This document shows, one piece after another, positions 8,929 to 17,516 of a stretch of 49,922 nucleotides of DNA (position 1 is its first letter; each line of letters begins with the position of its first letter). The notes below the pieces were generated by a model that was not told the origin of the DNA, ran no database searches, and saw only the letters and a program-made list of their open reading frames with translations. Source of the stretch: Pontibacter qinzhouensis. GTDB taxonomy: Bacteria > Bacteroidota > Bacteroidia > Cytophagales > Hymenobacteraceae. The translations under genes and the position numbers were made by a program. The stretch is taken from positions 1 to 49,922 of the forward strand of contig NZ_VRTY01000040.1 in the NCBI RefSeq assembly GCF_008017455.1, read 5' to 3'.

Positions 8929-10047
8929 ATGGAAAAAAGTTACGACCGATTACGCAAAATGACCTATGGGTTGCTCTTCGTCATCATGCTGGTGTTTGTG
9001 CTGGTGCAGGCAAGGGAGTTTCTGTACCCGATCTTTATGGCCATGCTTTTTGCCTACCTGCTTTACCCGGTAGTAAAATTGCTCGAAACATGGGGGGTGC
9101 CGCGCATATTGGCAAACCTGGTCTCTATTTTAGTGGCTATGGCCATTTTAACTATGCTGATGGTGCTGCTTTACAAGCAATTGGCCATGTTCCTCGACGA
9201 TTTTCCGGCATTACAGGAAAAAGCCTTAGAGAACCTGGACCGTGTACAGTATATGCTCGATCGAAAGTTCGGTGACACTGACTCTAGTAACGAGCATTGG
9301 CTCCGGAAGCAGGTATCGGGTGCACTGGAGTTTGGAGGCGGTGTGCTAACAGGAGTGCTGATGGCTATAACCGGCACCATTACCAAGTTTGGCCTCATGC
9401 CGGTCTACATTTTCCTGATGCTCTATTACCGCAACAAATTCGAAAACTTTTTGCTCCGGTTAACCCCGCCTTACACGCACAGCAGAGCCCAACGCATTAT
9501 AGATGAAATAGCGCTGGTCACAAAAAAATACATGGGTGGTGTAGTTATCGTTATTCTGATTCTTTGTGTCATAAACTCTGCAGGCTTGCTTATAATAGGA
9601 GTCGAGTATGCCATCCTGCTCGGAATCATCTCAGCCATCCTTAATTTCATCCCGTATTTTGGTACGCTCATAGGAGGGGCCATCCCGCTGCTCTACACGC
9701 TGGTTATACAAGGCGATTTGCAAAAGGCACTGGCAGTGCTAATATTTTTCCTGTTCGTTCAGTTCACTGAAAATAATATCCTGACTCCAAACATCACTGG
9801 CAGTCGTGTCAACATTAACCCTTTGTTCACAATCCTGAGTATTGTGGTAGGCGGCATGGTCTGGGGTTTGCCCGGCATGTTTGTGGCTGTTCCGTTTTTG
9901 GGCATGTTTAAAATTTTCTGCGACAATTACGAGAAATTATCCCCTTACGCGTTTTTGCTCAGTACCGATGGCACTGAAGAACACGCTTTTAACCTCGACA
10001 AGGTGAAGAAGTTTTTCGGTATAGGGCAGAAGGACAAGAAACCATAA
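8929..10047 (+). CDS. AI-2E family transporter (PerM/TqsA family) membrane protein
   Basis: 372 residues from the ATG at 8929 (MEKSYDRLRKMTYGLLFV); 21 further upstream codons in frame have no support. Multiple hydrophobic segments in the family pattern: two near the N-terminus (EFLYPIFMAMLFAYLLYPVV, NLVSILVAMAILTMLMVLL), a soluble helical stretch (about 95-150), then five to six more. The conserved C-terminal part LNFIPYFGTLIGGAIPLL and ENNILTPNITGSRVNINPLF is diagnostic for the AI-2E/PerM superfamily. Substrates vary in this family (quorum signals, Na+/H+ exchange, unknown solutes), so the cargo cannot be named. It stands alone on the plus strand. Confidence 0.9.
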   Translation: MEKSYDRLRKMTYGLLFVIMLVFVLVQAREFLYPIFMAMLFAYLLYPVVKLLETWGVPRILANLVSILVAMAILTMLMVLLYKQLAMFLDDFPALQEKALENLDRVQYMLDRKFGDTDSSNEHWLRKQVSGALEFGGGVLTGVLMAITGTITKFGLMPVYIFLMLYYRNKFENFLLRLTPPYTHSRAQRIIDEIALVTKKYMGGVVIVILILCVINSAGLLIIGVEYAILLGIISAILNFIPYFGTLIGGAIPLLYTLVIQGDLQKALAVLIFFLFVQFTENNILTPNITGSRVNINPLFTILSIVVGGMVWGLPGMFVAVPFLGMFKIFCDNYEKLSPYAFLLSTDGTEEHAFNLDKVKKFFGIGQKDKKP

Positions 10048-10192
10048 GCCCAGACCAGGTTTCTGGAAAAGCAGTACCTGATGTACTTCCCTCTGATTGC
10101 AATTAGGTCCTAAACAGCAGGAGTATATGATTTGCGGCCCCTTACTTTCTGCTATTTTTTCTCCTTGTAAAGCGGCAACTGGTTCTGCAGAC

Positions 10193-10227
10193 CCTCGCAT
10201 GTGCTGCGCACGATACGAGATCCTGGC
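10193..10227 (+). repeat. GC-rich palindromic repeat, copy P3
   Basis: Matches P1 (3714-3748) at about 28 of 35 positions: CTCGCA, then GCTGCGCACG, then CGAG and TGGC. It lies 145 bp after the PerM-family gene. The CTCGCA...CGAG ends can fold back. Confidence 0.55.
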
Positions 10228-10265
10228 TGCTTAATCTAAAGATTTCTGATTCAATAGTTTCCTTC

Positions 10266-10322
10266 AATTATTCAAATAAAAATCGCCTTCCGAAGGTTTT
10301 TTGATCAAAAAATGCCAAGGGT
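10266..10322 (-). repeat. 57-bp intergenic element, copy C
   Basis: Complement reads ACCCTTGGC at the left, CCTTCGGAAGGC at the centre, TTTGAATAATT at the right. Sense orientation relative to the outer-membrane protein gene on its right; it starts 120 nt after that stop and beyond its terminator (10378-10419), so it is probably not needed for termination here. Confidence 0.85.
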
Positions 10323-10377
10323 TGTGGAAACAACTTTATTAGGATCTACCGGACTAAGAGTAGTAAATGTCCAAAAA

Positions 10378-10419
10378 TTAAAGACCGGCAAAGCTTTTGA
10401 TAGCCTTGCCGGTCTTTAA
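10378..10419 (-). terminator. Intrinsic terminator of the outer-membrane protein gene
   Basis: A perfect 14-bp stem: TTAAAGACCGGCAA (10378-10391) with TTGCCGGTCTTTAA (10406-10419), loop 14 nt, 23 nt after the stop codon at 10443. Confidence 0.85.
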
Positions 10420-10442
10420 GTATAATATTTAACAACCATAAC

Positions 10443-13250
10443 CTAGAAACGGCCCGGACCGCCACCAGGAGGGAAATTGCCCCTGCCTGGGTTTTCTTCC
10501 TGAGACTGACCACCGGCATAGCTGCGGATGTTGTAGGTAAAGGTCAGCATGAAGAAACGACGTAGCACTGTAGACCGAACATCTTCCGCATACGATTCGG
10601 TGATGTTCTGCTGGAAGCTATCGTTCTTGTCAAGTAAATCATTCACGCTTAAGCTGATCTCACCTTTGTTGTCTTTCAGGAATTTCTTACCCATGCTCAT
10701 GTTCCAGAGCAGGAAGTTGTTGCTCGCACCTGCTGTTGCACCGGTGTTGTACTGGTGGTTCAGCTCGGTGCGGTACACAAAGCCTTTCCACAAGATCCAG
10801 CTAAGGCGCATGTTCGAGTTTTGGGTGAAAAAGTTATTGTTGTTACGCGACGATGCGGCCAGCGTGTTCTTCACGATGTTGTAGCTGGAGTTGGTGCCAA
10901 TGTTAAAGTCTATGTTCTCGCTGATGTTGCTGCTCAGGTTAACGCCCACGCCAAAGTCGGTTCTGTTGGCAAAGTTGGTCTCGTTGTTGATGCGGCCCGG
11001 TGTTCTGGTATACCCTACTGAACCTCTCAGGTTAATGTTGGAGCTGAGCAGGTTAACCGGCTGACCATAGTTAAAGAAAGTACGCACGTTCCAGAAACCA
11101 TCCATGTTCTCTCTACGAACAAGCCGCGCGCCTGGCTGCAGTTCGTAGCCATCCAGCAGGTTGCCAGGTATGTCTCTTTCATACACACTGTTACCAATAT
11201 AGTTCTGAGTTGCCGTACCGAATAAACCCATAAAGAAGTTTCTGTTGGTTTCGGCGTTAAAGCTTCTGTATCGCACAAAAAGCCTGTTCTGGTAATCCTG
11301 GTCCAGGTTGGCATTCCCGATGCTTACCTGAAGCGGGTTCGAAATATCGAGCACCTCCTGCAACTGCTCCGCAGATGGCACATTGGTGCCGGTGCGAAGG
11401 TTTATGTTCAGGCTGCGCGAAGGCGAGAACTTGTGCTCTATTTCAGCAGAAGGCAGTATGTTAGAGAAATGCCGTTTCAGTTCAAAAGGCTCCGGGTAAA
11501 CCGTGTTGCTCTCGAGCGTAGCGTACTGGTATTTGGCATTTACCTGTAACCTGGTTTTGTCGTTTCTGTACTGGTAGCTTGGCCCGATGCTCTGCGCCAG
11601 ATAATTGCTTTTAAAGGTATTACTTAGCGGCTCGTTCAGTTGGTTGAACATCTCAGATTCCGGATCGCGGTCGAAGGTTCTTCTGTCGGAGTCGTTGCTT
11701 TGGTTGCCAATGGTATACTCCATCTGTACCAGTGCGTTGGCACCCACTTTCTCTGATAAGGAGGCGCTGCCAGACCAGGCGAAATTATCTCTGCTGATAT
11801 CGCTGTACTGGTTACGGGAGGCACTACGGCTCGGGTCGAGGTTGTTCTGGGTATTTTCCGTAAAAAAGTTATCCTGCCCCAGGCTGCTGTAGGTGGTGTT
11901 AATGTTTGTGGTAAACACGCGGCCTGGTTTACCGAACCGGTGCGAGTACAGGATGTTATTGCTGAAATTAAGGTTAGTACTTTCGGTGGTGTTGGTTGTT
12001 CTGGCGTTTGTAAGGAGCGCACTCTCCGGATCATAAAGCTCTGTAAGGCCGTCAACATACGTATTGTTTTTCTGGAGAGTGATGTTAGGCGTTATAAGCA
12101 GCCTGTTGTTTTCATTTATATTATACTGCAACCTGAAGTTGAAACGGTGGCTGTTCTGCTGGTCGTTGTTGAGTGTTCGCTGCAAAAGCTGGTTGCCAAC
12201 CTGATCTCCGGCTGTATAGTCTCTGATGGCTGTCTGCCTGTTAAACACATCTCTCGAATTGAAGTTGTAGCTGCTGGACACTTCTATTTTCTTGCCCCAC
12301 ATATCGTTGTAGTTAAAGCCGAGCGTGTTGGTAGAGATAATACCATTAGGAGAGCCGCCACCCCAGCCACCTCTGCGGCCACGCATGCCACCGCCAGGCG
12401 TTTCGCCAATAGAGAAGTCGAACATGTTAATGTTGTTAGTAAGGCCCATAAGGGTAATTTTGCGGTTGTTATCGAAAAAGTTAACGGCTGCACCAACCAT
12501 GTACCGGTCATCGGTGCCGTAGCCTGCCGATATTTTACCAGATTGCCCTTTACGACGGTCTTTACGGGTTACAAAGTTCAGGGTTTTCTCGCGGTTGCCA
12601 TCCTCAAAGCCGCTAAAAGCAGCCTGATCGCTCTGGCGGTCAAACACTTCCACGCTCTCGATCATGTCGGAGGGTAAGTTACGAAGCGCTGAACTAACAT
12701 CGGTGCCGCCATAACGTTTGCCATCTATCATGATCTGCTTAATTTCCTCACCCTGCGCCTGAATAACACCATCCTGAATAGTAATACCTGGCATTTTGGT
12801 CACCAGATCTTCTACACTGGCATCAGGTGCGGTCTTAAAGGCTCTGGCGTTAAAAGCGGTTGTATCACCTTTCTGCTCCCCAAGCGGCACACGGCCAACT
12901 ACTTCTACTGCACGTGTTGTAATGGCTTCGTCTTCCAGCGGAAGCTGCCCCATATTTACATTGGAGTTTTGGACGCGTACTGTCCGGTTAAATGCTTTAA
13001 ATCCAACATAATTGATTGAAAGCGTGTATTCGCCGGGAGCTACATTCTCTATTGTAAAGTTGCCATCGGGGTCTGTGGCAGCTCCTGTTTTAACAGCATC
13101 AGTTGCCCTGGTAAGCACTACGCTGGCACCTGGCAAAGTTATATTGTCTTGCTGACTTTTGACGGTACCGGAGACCGTATAAGTTCTGGTTTGTGCGGAA
13201 GCTTGCGCATAACTGATCAGCATGATCAGAAGAAGTAGTATTTTTTTCAT
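10443..13250 (-). CDS. Outer-membrane beta-barrel protein with carboxypeptidase-regulatory domain (paralogue 1)
   Basis: 935 residues with a signal peptide (MKKILLLLIMLISYAQASAQ). Residues about 22-105 form a carboxypeptidase-D regulatory-like domain (SGTVKSQQDNITLPGASVVL ... YTLSINYVGFKAFNRTV). A plug-like segment follows (VEDLVTKMPGITIQDGVIQA, IMIDGKRYGG). The remainder is a large beta-barrel of the TonB-receptor-related outer-membrane family with many Asn/Tyr/Arg-rich strands. A Gly/Arg-rich insert (GGGMRGRRGGWGGG, near residue 290) and a Gly/Pro-rich tail (NFPPGGGPGRF) are unusual. No clear TonB box was seen. Its paralogue lies directly upstream, same strand, 244 bp away, a tandem duplication. 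Substrate unknown. Confidence 0.88.
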   Translation of the reverse strand: MKKILLLLIMLISYAQASAQTRTYTVSGTVKSQQDNITLPGASVVLTRATDAVKTGAATDPDGNFTIENVAPGEYTLSINYVGFKAFNRTVRVQNSNVNMGQLPLEDEAITTRAVEVVGRVPLGEQKGDTTAFNARAFKTAPDASVEDLVTKMPGITIQDGVIQAQGEEIKQIMIDGKRYGGTDVSSALRNLPSDMIESVEVFDRQSDQAAFSGFEDGNREKTLNFVTRKDRRKGQSGKISAGYGTDDRYMVGAAVNFFDNNRKITLMGLTNNINMFDFSIGETPGGGMRGRRGGWGGGSPNGIISTNTLGFNYNDMWGKKIEVSSSYNFNSRDVFNRQTAIRDYTAGDQVGNQLLQRTLNNDQQNSHRFNFRLQYNINENNRLLITPNITLQKNNTYVDGLTELYDPESALLTNARTTNTTESTNLNFSNNILYSHRFGKPGRVFTTNINTTYSSLGQDNFFTENTQNNLDPSRSASRNQYSDISRDNFAWSGSASLSEKVGANALVQMEYTIGNQSNDSDRRTFDRDPESEMFNQLNEPLSNTFKSNYLAQSIGPSYQYRNDKTRLQVNAKYQYATLESNTVYPEPFELKRHFSNILPSAEIEHKFSPSRSLNINLRTGTNVPSAEQLQEVLDISNPLQVSIGNANLDQDYQNRLFVRYRSFNAETNRNFFMGLFGTATQNYIGNSVYERDIPGNLLDGYELQPGARLVRRENMDGFWNVRTFFNYGQPVNLLSSNINLRGSVGYTRTPGRINNETNFANRTDFGVGVNLSSNISENIDFNIGTNSSYNIVKNTLAASSRNNNNFFTQNSNMRLSWILWKGFVYRTELNHQYNTGATAGASNNFLLWNMSMGKKFLKDNKGEISLSVNDLLDKNDSFQQNITESYAEDVRSTVLRRFFMLTFTYNIRSYAGGQSQEENPGRGNFPPGGGPGRF

Positions 13251-13417
13251 TCTTGTATGAAATGGGTAACCGTGATGCTTTGTTTGACAAACTCTAAGCC
13301 TGAAAGTTTAGTAAAGCGTTAAATAAATTTGAACTTATTTTTAAGCCACTAAAAATTGCAGGTTTGGGAAGGTCAGAAGTTGTTAGATAATTAGTTGGTA
13401 AGGTAGGGGCTGGTGCA

Positions 13418-13446
13418 GTAGCGGCGTTACAGTGTAATGCCGCTAC
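13418..13446. repeat. Long near-perfect palindrome
   Basis: GTAGCGGCGTTACA (13418-13431) is complementary to TGTAATGCCGCTAC (13433-13446) except for one wobble pair. It lies between the two outer-membrane protein genes, 49 nt past the stop of the upstream one. No T-run follows on the minus strand, so it is not a standard terminator. Confidence 0.7.
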
Positions 13447-13474
13447 AAGGGTAATGCCGCTACAAGGGTAATGC
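13434..13474. repeat. 17-bp tandem repeat carrying the ACCCTTG box
   Basis: GTAATGCCGCTACAAGG is repeated twice exactly, followed by a third partial unit (GTAATGC). On the minus strand each junction reads ACCCTTG, the left box of the 57-bp element, in sense orientation 26-49 nt after the stop of the gene at 13495. The right half of that element is absent. Confidence 0.7.
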
Positions 13475-13494
13475 TCAACATAGTAAGAACAATT

Positions 13495-16377
13495 TTAATT
13501 GCGGTTACGTCCGCCACCCTCTTGCCTGAAGTTACCTCTCTCGCCACCATCGCCTCGTCTTTCCTGTGCCGGTGCACTGGCTCCGCCAAACTTCCGGATG
13601 TTATAAGAAAATGTCATCATGAAAAAGCGCTGCAGCACCGTAGACTGCACATCCTCGATGTAGTTGGTGTTGATGTTTCGCTGGATGCTGAGGTTTTCGC
13701 CTAGCACATCGTTTACGCTCAGGCTTAGCTCCCCACGCTGGTTCTTCAGCATCTTTTTGCTCAGGCTCATGTTCCAAAGGGTAAAGCTGGTGTTGTAACC
13801 CGACGATAATCCGGCGTTCAGCTGGTGGGCCAGTTCGGTGCGGTACACAAGCCCTTTCCAGAAGGAAACGCTGGCCCTTAGCTGCGTTGACTGGTTAAAA
13901 AAGTTGTTGTTAGCACCCTCTCTGGAAGCAACCGAGTTGGTAACAACATTGTAGCTGCCATTAGAGGAGAGGCTGAAATCTATTTTCTCGCTGATGTTGC
14001 TGCTTAAGCTGGTCCCTAAGCGGTAATTAGTGGTGTTCGAGAAGTTGAGTTCGTTATTGATCAGGCCCGGTGTTCTGGTATAGCCAACACCTCCTGTAAT
14101 GTTTAGATTTGTTTTTAGTGCTTTCAGAGGTTGTCCGTAGCTTAAAAAGGCTCTTGTGTTCCAGTTGCCGTTCAGGTTCACGGGCCTGATGATCTGGGCT
14201 CCACGTAGTATTTCGACTCCAGCCGGCACATCTGCCGGAGCAGCATCGGAGGTGCTGTTCGTGATAAAGTTATTTACCAGTGAGCCTGTTATAAAAGCAG
14301 AGAAAACACGGTTTGTCTCGGCGTTAAAGGAGCGGTAGCGCAGGTTCATGTTGTGCTGGTAGGCCTGCACGAGGTTCGGGTTACCGATTCTGAAACGCAG
14401 CGGGTTTGTATTGTCCAGTACATCCTGAAGCTGGGTAATAGAGGGTGCATTGGTGTTGGTGCGGTAATCGAGCTGCAGGTTCTTTGTTTTTGAGAATTTA
14501 TATTCGAGCTGCGCAGTAGGCAACACCCGATGAAAGGTCGTGTTCATCTCGTACTCGGTCGGGTACACACGCTTGTTCTGAAGATTTGCAAGCTGGTATT
14601 GGGTCTCGAGCTGCACCCGCACCTTTTCTGAGTTGTATTGGTAGCTGCTTTTGGCCTCATGTGTCAGGTAATCGCTTACCGAGGAGTTGCTGTAATAGGG
14701 GTTAAAGAAATCGTAAAGCCCTGTCTGCTCCACCAGGTCGTAGGTAAGCCTTTCGGAGTCGTCGGTGCGGTTGCTGTACTGGTACTCCAGCTGCAGCCTG
14801 CCTTTTTCACCTACGGGTTCTGCAAAGGCCACATTCGTTCGCCACGATAGGTTGTTTCTTTCAGTAGCTATCTGCTGGTCCAGGTCCACATTCCGGTCTG
14901 GCCTTTGTGCATCCTCCACGGTGTTTTCCCTAAAAACAGAGCCATCGGTAAGGCTGTAACTGGTGCTCAGACTGCCCGAAATAGTGCGACCGGGTTTTAT
15001 GAAGCGGTGACTGAAATTGATGTTGTTGTTAAAGCTGTAACTGCCGTTGTCGGAGGTATTGGCTGTTTCGGAGCGGTTGAGCACTGCCTGGTTATATAGA
15101 GCATCCTCAAATTCAGTGGCGGCCGCAAAAAGCGTATCATACAACGATACGCCAGACGATCTGGAGAATGCATCTGTGGTAGTGGTGGACATACTCGGGG
15201 TTATCAGGATCCTGTTCCGGTCGTTTATTTTATACTCCAGCCTAAAGTTAAACTGGTGGCCGGCGCTGGTGTTGGTGTTATAGCTGTTGTTATATGTTTC
15301 CTGGTTGAGGTAGGAGGTGTTAATATAATCCCGGAACTGAGAGGTGTTGTTGTTGTTACGGTTGTTGGTGTACGCGTATGTACCGCTTGTCTCTATTTTC
15401 TCGCCCCACACATCGTTGTAGTTAACCCGAAAGTTGTTAATGGTTGAAATGCCACTGGACGCCCCACCACCGCCGCTGTTGCCGCCACCGCGTTGCCCTC
15501 TGCGGCCCCGCATACCACCACCTGGCGCTTCGCCGGCAGAGAAATCCTGCATGTTTATGTTGTTGCTGATGCCGGTAAAGGTAAAGCGGCGATCACCTTT
15601 AAAAGCGTTTACACTTGCACCAGCCATATAGCGCTCATTTGTGCCAACTCCGGCTGCTACTTTACCGAACTGACCTTGCCGGCGGTTTGGCTTTGTAACG
15701 ATGTTAATGGTTTTAGCCCTGTTGCCATCATCAAAGCCACTAAATTCAGCCTGGTCGCTTTTCTTGTCGAAAATCTGGATGTTCTCGATTACCTCTGCTG
15801 GCAAATTGCGCAGGGCGGCATCGGCATCTTCTCCAAAAAACCGTTTGCCATCTACCAGCACCTGCCTTACTTCTTCGCCCTGCGCCTGAATTTTACCGTC
15901 TACTATGACCACGCCTGGTAATTTGGTCACCAGATCTTCGGCACTGGCATCTGGGGCTACTTTAAAAGCGGCGGCATTAAAAATAGTGGTGTCTCCTTTT
16001 TGCTCTCCCAAAGGTATCTGGCCCACTACCTCGATTTCCTTCATGGTGGTGGCCTCAACTTCCAGCAGCAGTTGCCCCAGGTTCAGGTCGCGCTGCTGCA
16101 CCTGCAGGTTTTGACGGAAGGTTTTATAGCCGATGTATTGTATGAGCAACTGATAAGCTCCTGCAGGCACCTTCTCAAGCCTAAAAGCACCCTCTTTATC
16201 TGTTATGGTCGTTACCTTTGTCGAATCGGATAAGCGCAGCAACAGAATACTTGCACCGGGTAATGTTTCGTCTGCTTCTTTACTTTTTACAGCGCCCAAC
16301 ACCGATGCATTTTGCGCCTGCACCTGCCAGTTCATGAGTAGTAGTAAGAGGAGGAGGAGAGGTAGCAGTTTTGGCAT
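13495..16377 (-). CDS. Outer-membrane beta-barrel protein with carboxypeptidase-regulatory domain (paralogue 2)
   Basis: 960 residues, signal peptide MPKLLPLLLLLLLLMNWQVQ. Same architecture as the neighbour at 10443: regulatory-like domain (VLGAVKSKEADETLPGASIL), plug-like segment (AEDLVTKLPGVVIVDGKIQA, VLVDGKRFFGED), then the barrel. Aligned landmarks (QGEE[VI][RK]Q, DGNR.KT.N.VT, NNINM.DFS.GE.PGGGMRGRRG) show close paralogy. The Gly/Arg-rich insert (GGGMRGRRGQRGGG, about residue 285-305) and the Gly/Arg-rich tail (GDGGERGNFRQEGGGRNRN) recur but differ in length and sequence. The barrel is Asn-rich. Likely role is outer-membrane transport or surface structure; no SusD-like partner is encoded nearby, arguing against a SusCD glycan system. 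Confidence 0.88.
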   Translation of the reverse strand: MPKLLPLLLLLLLLMNWQVQAQNASVLGAVKSKEADETLPGASILLLRLSDSTKVTTITDKEGAFRLEKVPAGAYQLLIQYIGYKTFRQNLQVQQRDLNLGQLLLEVEATTMKEIEVVGQIPLGEQKGDTTIFNAAAFKVAPDASAEDLVTKLPGVVIVDGKIQAQGEEVRQVLVDGKRFFGEDADAALRNLPAEVIENIQIFDKKSDQAEFSGFDDGNRAKTINIVTKPNRRQGQFGKVAAGVGTNERYMAGASVNAFKGDRRFTFTGISNNINMQDFSAGEAPGGGMRGRRGQRGGGNSGGGGASSGISTINNFRVNYNDVWGEKIETSGTYAYTNNRNNNNTSQFRDYINTSYLNQETYNNSYNTNTSAGHQFNFRLEYKINDRNRILITPSMSTTTTDAFSRSSGVSLYDTLFAAATEFEDALYNQAVLNRSETANTSDNGSYSFNNNINFSHRFIKPGRTISGSLSTSYSLTDGSVFRENTVEDAQRPDRNVDLDQQIATERNNLSWRTNVAFAEPVGEKGRLQLEYQYSNRTDDSERLTYDLVEQTGLYDFFNPYYSNSSVSDYLTHEAKSSYQYNSEKVRVQLETQYQLANLQNKRVYPTEYEMNTTFHRVLPTAQLEYKFSKTKNLQLDYRTNTNAPSITQLQDVLDNTNPLRFRIGNPNLVQAYQHNMNLRYRSFNAETNRVFSAFITGSLVNNFITNSTSDAAPADVPAGVEILRGAQIIRPVNLNGNWNTRAFLSYGQPLKALKTNLNITGGVGYTRTPGLINNELNFSNTTNYRLGTSLSSNISEKIDFSLSSNGSYNVVTNSVASREGANNNFFNQSTQLRASVSFWKGLVYRTELAHQLNAGLSSGYNTSFTLWNMSLSKKMLKNQRGELSLSVNDVLGENLSIQRNINTNYIEDVQSTVLQRFFMMTFSYNIRKFGGASAPAQERRGDGGERGNFRQEGGGRNRN

Positions 16378-16761
16378 GCCGGCTAAATTAAAATATATCT
16401 GTTTTCCGATGTTAGACAGACTTTTGCCTGTTAGGTTTAACCCTTCAGAAAAAAAGATAATCTGGCACAGAATGTGACACTAGAATGCCGCACAAATTTA
16501 GTAATATAGTGGTGAGAACGTCTTTTTTAGAGCCTGCCATTTCAGATGCTCCGGCCACGACAGAATGTTTAGTTAAGTATACTGTGCATTAGCAGGAGTT
16601 CTCAGGGTGTTTAATCGGTAGAGACGGGAAGAAAAAAGAAACTGCTTCTTGCAGGTTACTTTAATATTAAGTGGGTATTAAAAGAGAACGCTGACTTTTT
16701 TATGTGGCCATTGCAACTATTTCAGCTTCGCAGGAGTCTTCCAGGTAAATAATTTTGTAGA
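16378..16761. other. Divergent intergenic region, 384 bp
   Basis: AT-rich spacer between the divergent outer-membrane protein and DUF2062 genes; promoters for both should lie here. I see no repeat copy, RNA gene or strong hairpin. Confidence 0.5.
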
Positions 16762-17256
16762 GTGACTAGCCCAAACAGAACCGGCTTTTTTAAGCGCCGC
16801 ATTTCTCAGCCCATCCTGAATTTGCTCAAGCAGGGCATGACGCCTCCCAAACTGTCGCTGACATGTGCTGTTGGAACCGTGCTCGGAATTATTCCAGCTT
16901 TCGGTATAACCACGGTGCTGGTTACGTTGGTGGCAGCACGGCTTAAACTTAACATTGCGGCCACGATACTCATCAGTTACCTCGTGCAACCGCTTCAACT
17001 CCTACTGCTCATTCCTTTTGCCCGCGCAGGCATTGCTTTGTTTCAACTAGAGGACCTTCAATTTACACTCGATGAGATTTTGGCCCTGTTTCAGGCCGAT
17101 TGGCTGCAGGCCTTGCACATGCTCTGGCTGGCAAACCTGGTAGCCGTTGTCGCCTGGTTTATTTTAGCAGCTCCCATAGCTGCCTTACTCTATTATAGTC
17201 TTCTGCCTGTCTTCCGTAAAGTTATACCAGCCACCAGTATCATCCGGCCGGTTTAA
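16762..17256 (+). CDS. DUF2062 domain membrane protein
   Basis: 164 residues. The first codon is GTG (16762); an internal ATG at residue 26 (MTPPKLSLTCAVG) is possible but would remove the conserved FFKRRISQPILNLLKQGMTP start, so GTG is preferred. Family features: SLTCAVGTVLGIIPAFGITT as first membrane segment, then LNIAATILISYLVQPLQLLL, and a C-terminal pair of hydrophobic segments. DUF2062 proteins are small inner-membrane proteins of unknown function, sometimes fused to glycosyltransferases. The element copy D begins 8 nt after the stop and doubles as a terminator-like hairpin. Confidence 0.82.
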   Translation: MTSPNRTGFFKRRISQPILNLLKQGMTPPKLSLTCAVGTVLGIIPAFGITTVLVTLVAARLKLNIAATILISYLVQPLQLLLLIPFARAGIALFQLEDLQFTLDEILALFQADWLQALHMLWLANLVAVVAWFILAAPIAALLYYSLLPVFRKVIPATSIIRPV

Positions 17257-17264
17257 AAACAAGT

Positions 17265-17321
17265 ACCCTTGAACGAAAAAAGCCCATTTAGCTTTTGGAG
17301 GGCTTTTTAGTTAGAATAATT
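17265..17321 (+). repeat. 57-bp intergenic element, copy D, with terminator-like hairpin
   Basis: Starts 8 nt after the DUF2062 stop, sense orientation. ACCCTTGAA left box, CTTTTGGAGGGC centre, GAATAATT end. Inside it AAAAAGCCC (17277-17285) pairs with GGGCTTTTT (17300-17308), a real intrinsic-terminator shape that most other copies lack. Confidence 0.85.
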
Positions 17322-17479
17322 GAGTTTGACTCTATAGCTTTAATAGAGCTTGGCGAAATAATTATTGCCATGCTGAATTTGCCAACTTAAGGTAATTTAT
17401 CAGGAAGTAAAGCTTAGAAGTTAATAGGTTGCTTTTGATAAACAGATTACTTGAACTGAAGAGGCCGGGGATTAGTAGT

Positions 17480-17502
17480 CATGAGCGAGGACGCTCTCGC
17501 CA
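17480..17502 (-). repeat. Short palindromic repeat, copy Q1
   Basis: The complement shares 20 of 23 positions with 28884-28906, including CGTCCTCGCTC. The surrounding TCATGAGCGAG...CTCGCCAGCATGA is an imperfect inverted repeat (17479-17509). It ends 14 bp before the pabB stop codon region. Confidence 0.5.
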
Positions 17503-17516
17503 GCATGATTTTTAAT

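Larger units (their letters stand above)
10048..10442. other. Convergent intergenic region, 395 bp
   Basis: Between the PerM-family gene (+) and outer-membrane paralogue 1 (-). It contains palindromic repeat P3, element copy C and the terminator of the latter gene. The first 140 bp after the PerM-family stop hold no clear structure. Confidence 0.6.

Noticed and set aside
11940..12677. Antisense frame inside outer-membrane paralogue 1 (245 codons)
   Set aside because: Entirely inside a well-supported gene; Val/Ile-rich mirror translation with no recognisable domain.
10443..16377. SusC/SusD-type glycan uptake locus
   Set aside because: No SusD-like lipoprotein or glycoside hydrolase neighbours; both barrels belong to the other, SusD-less outer-membrane family.
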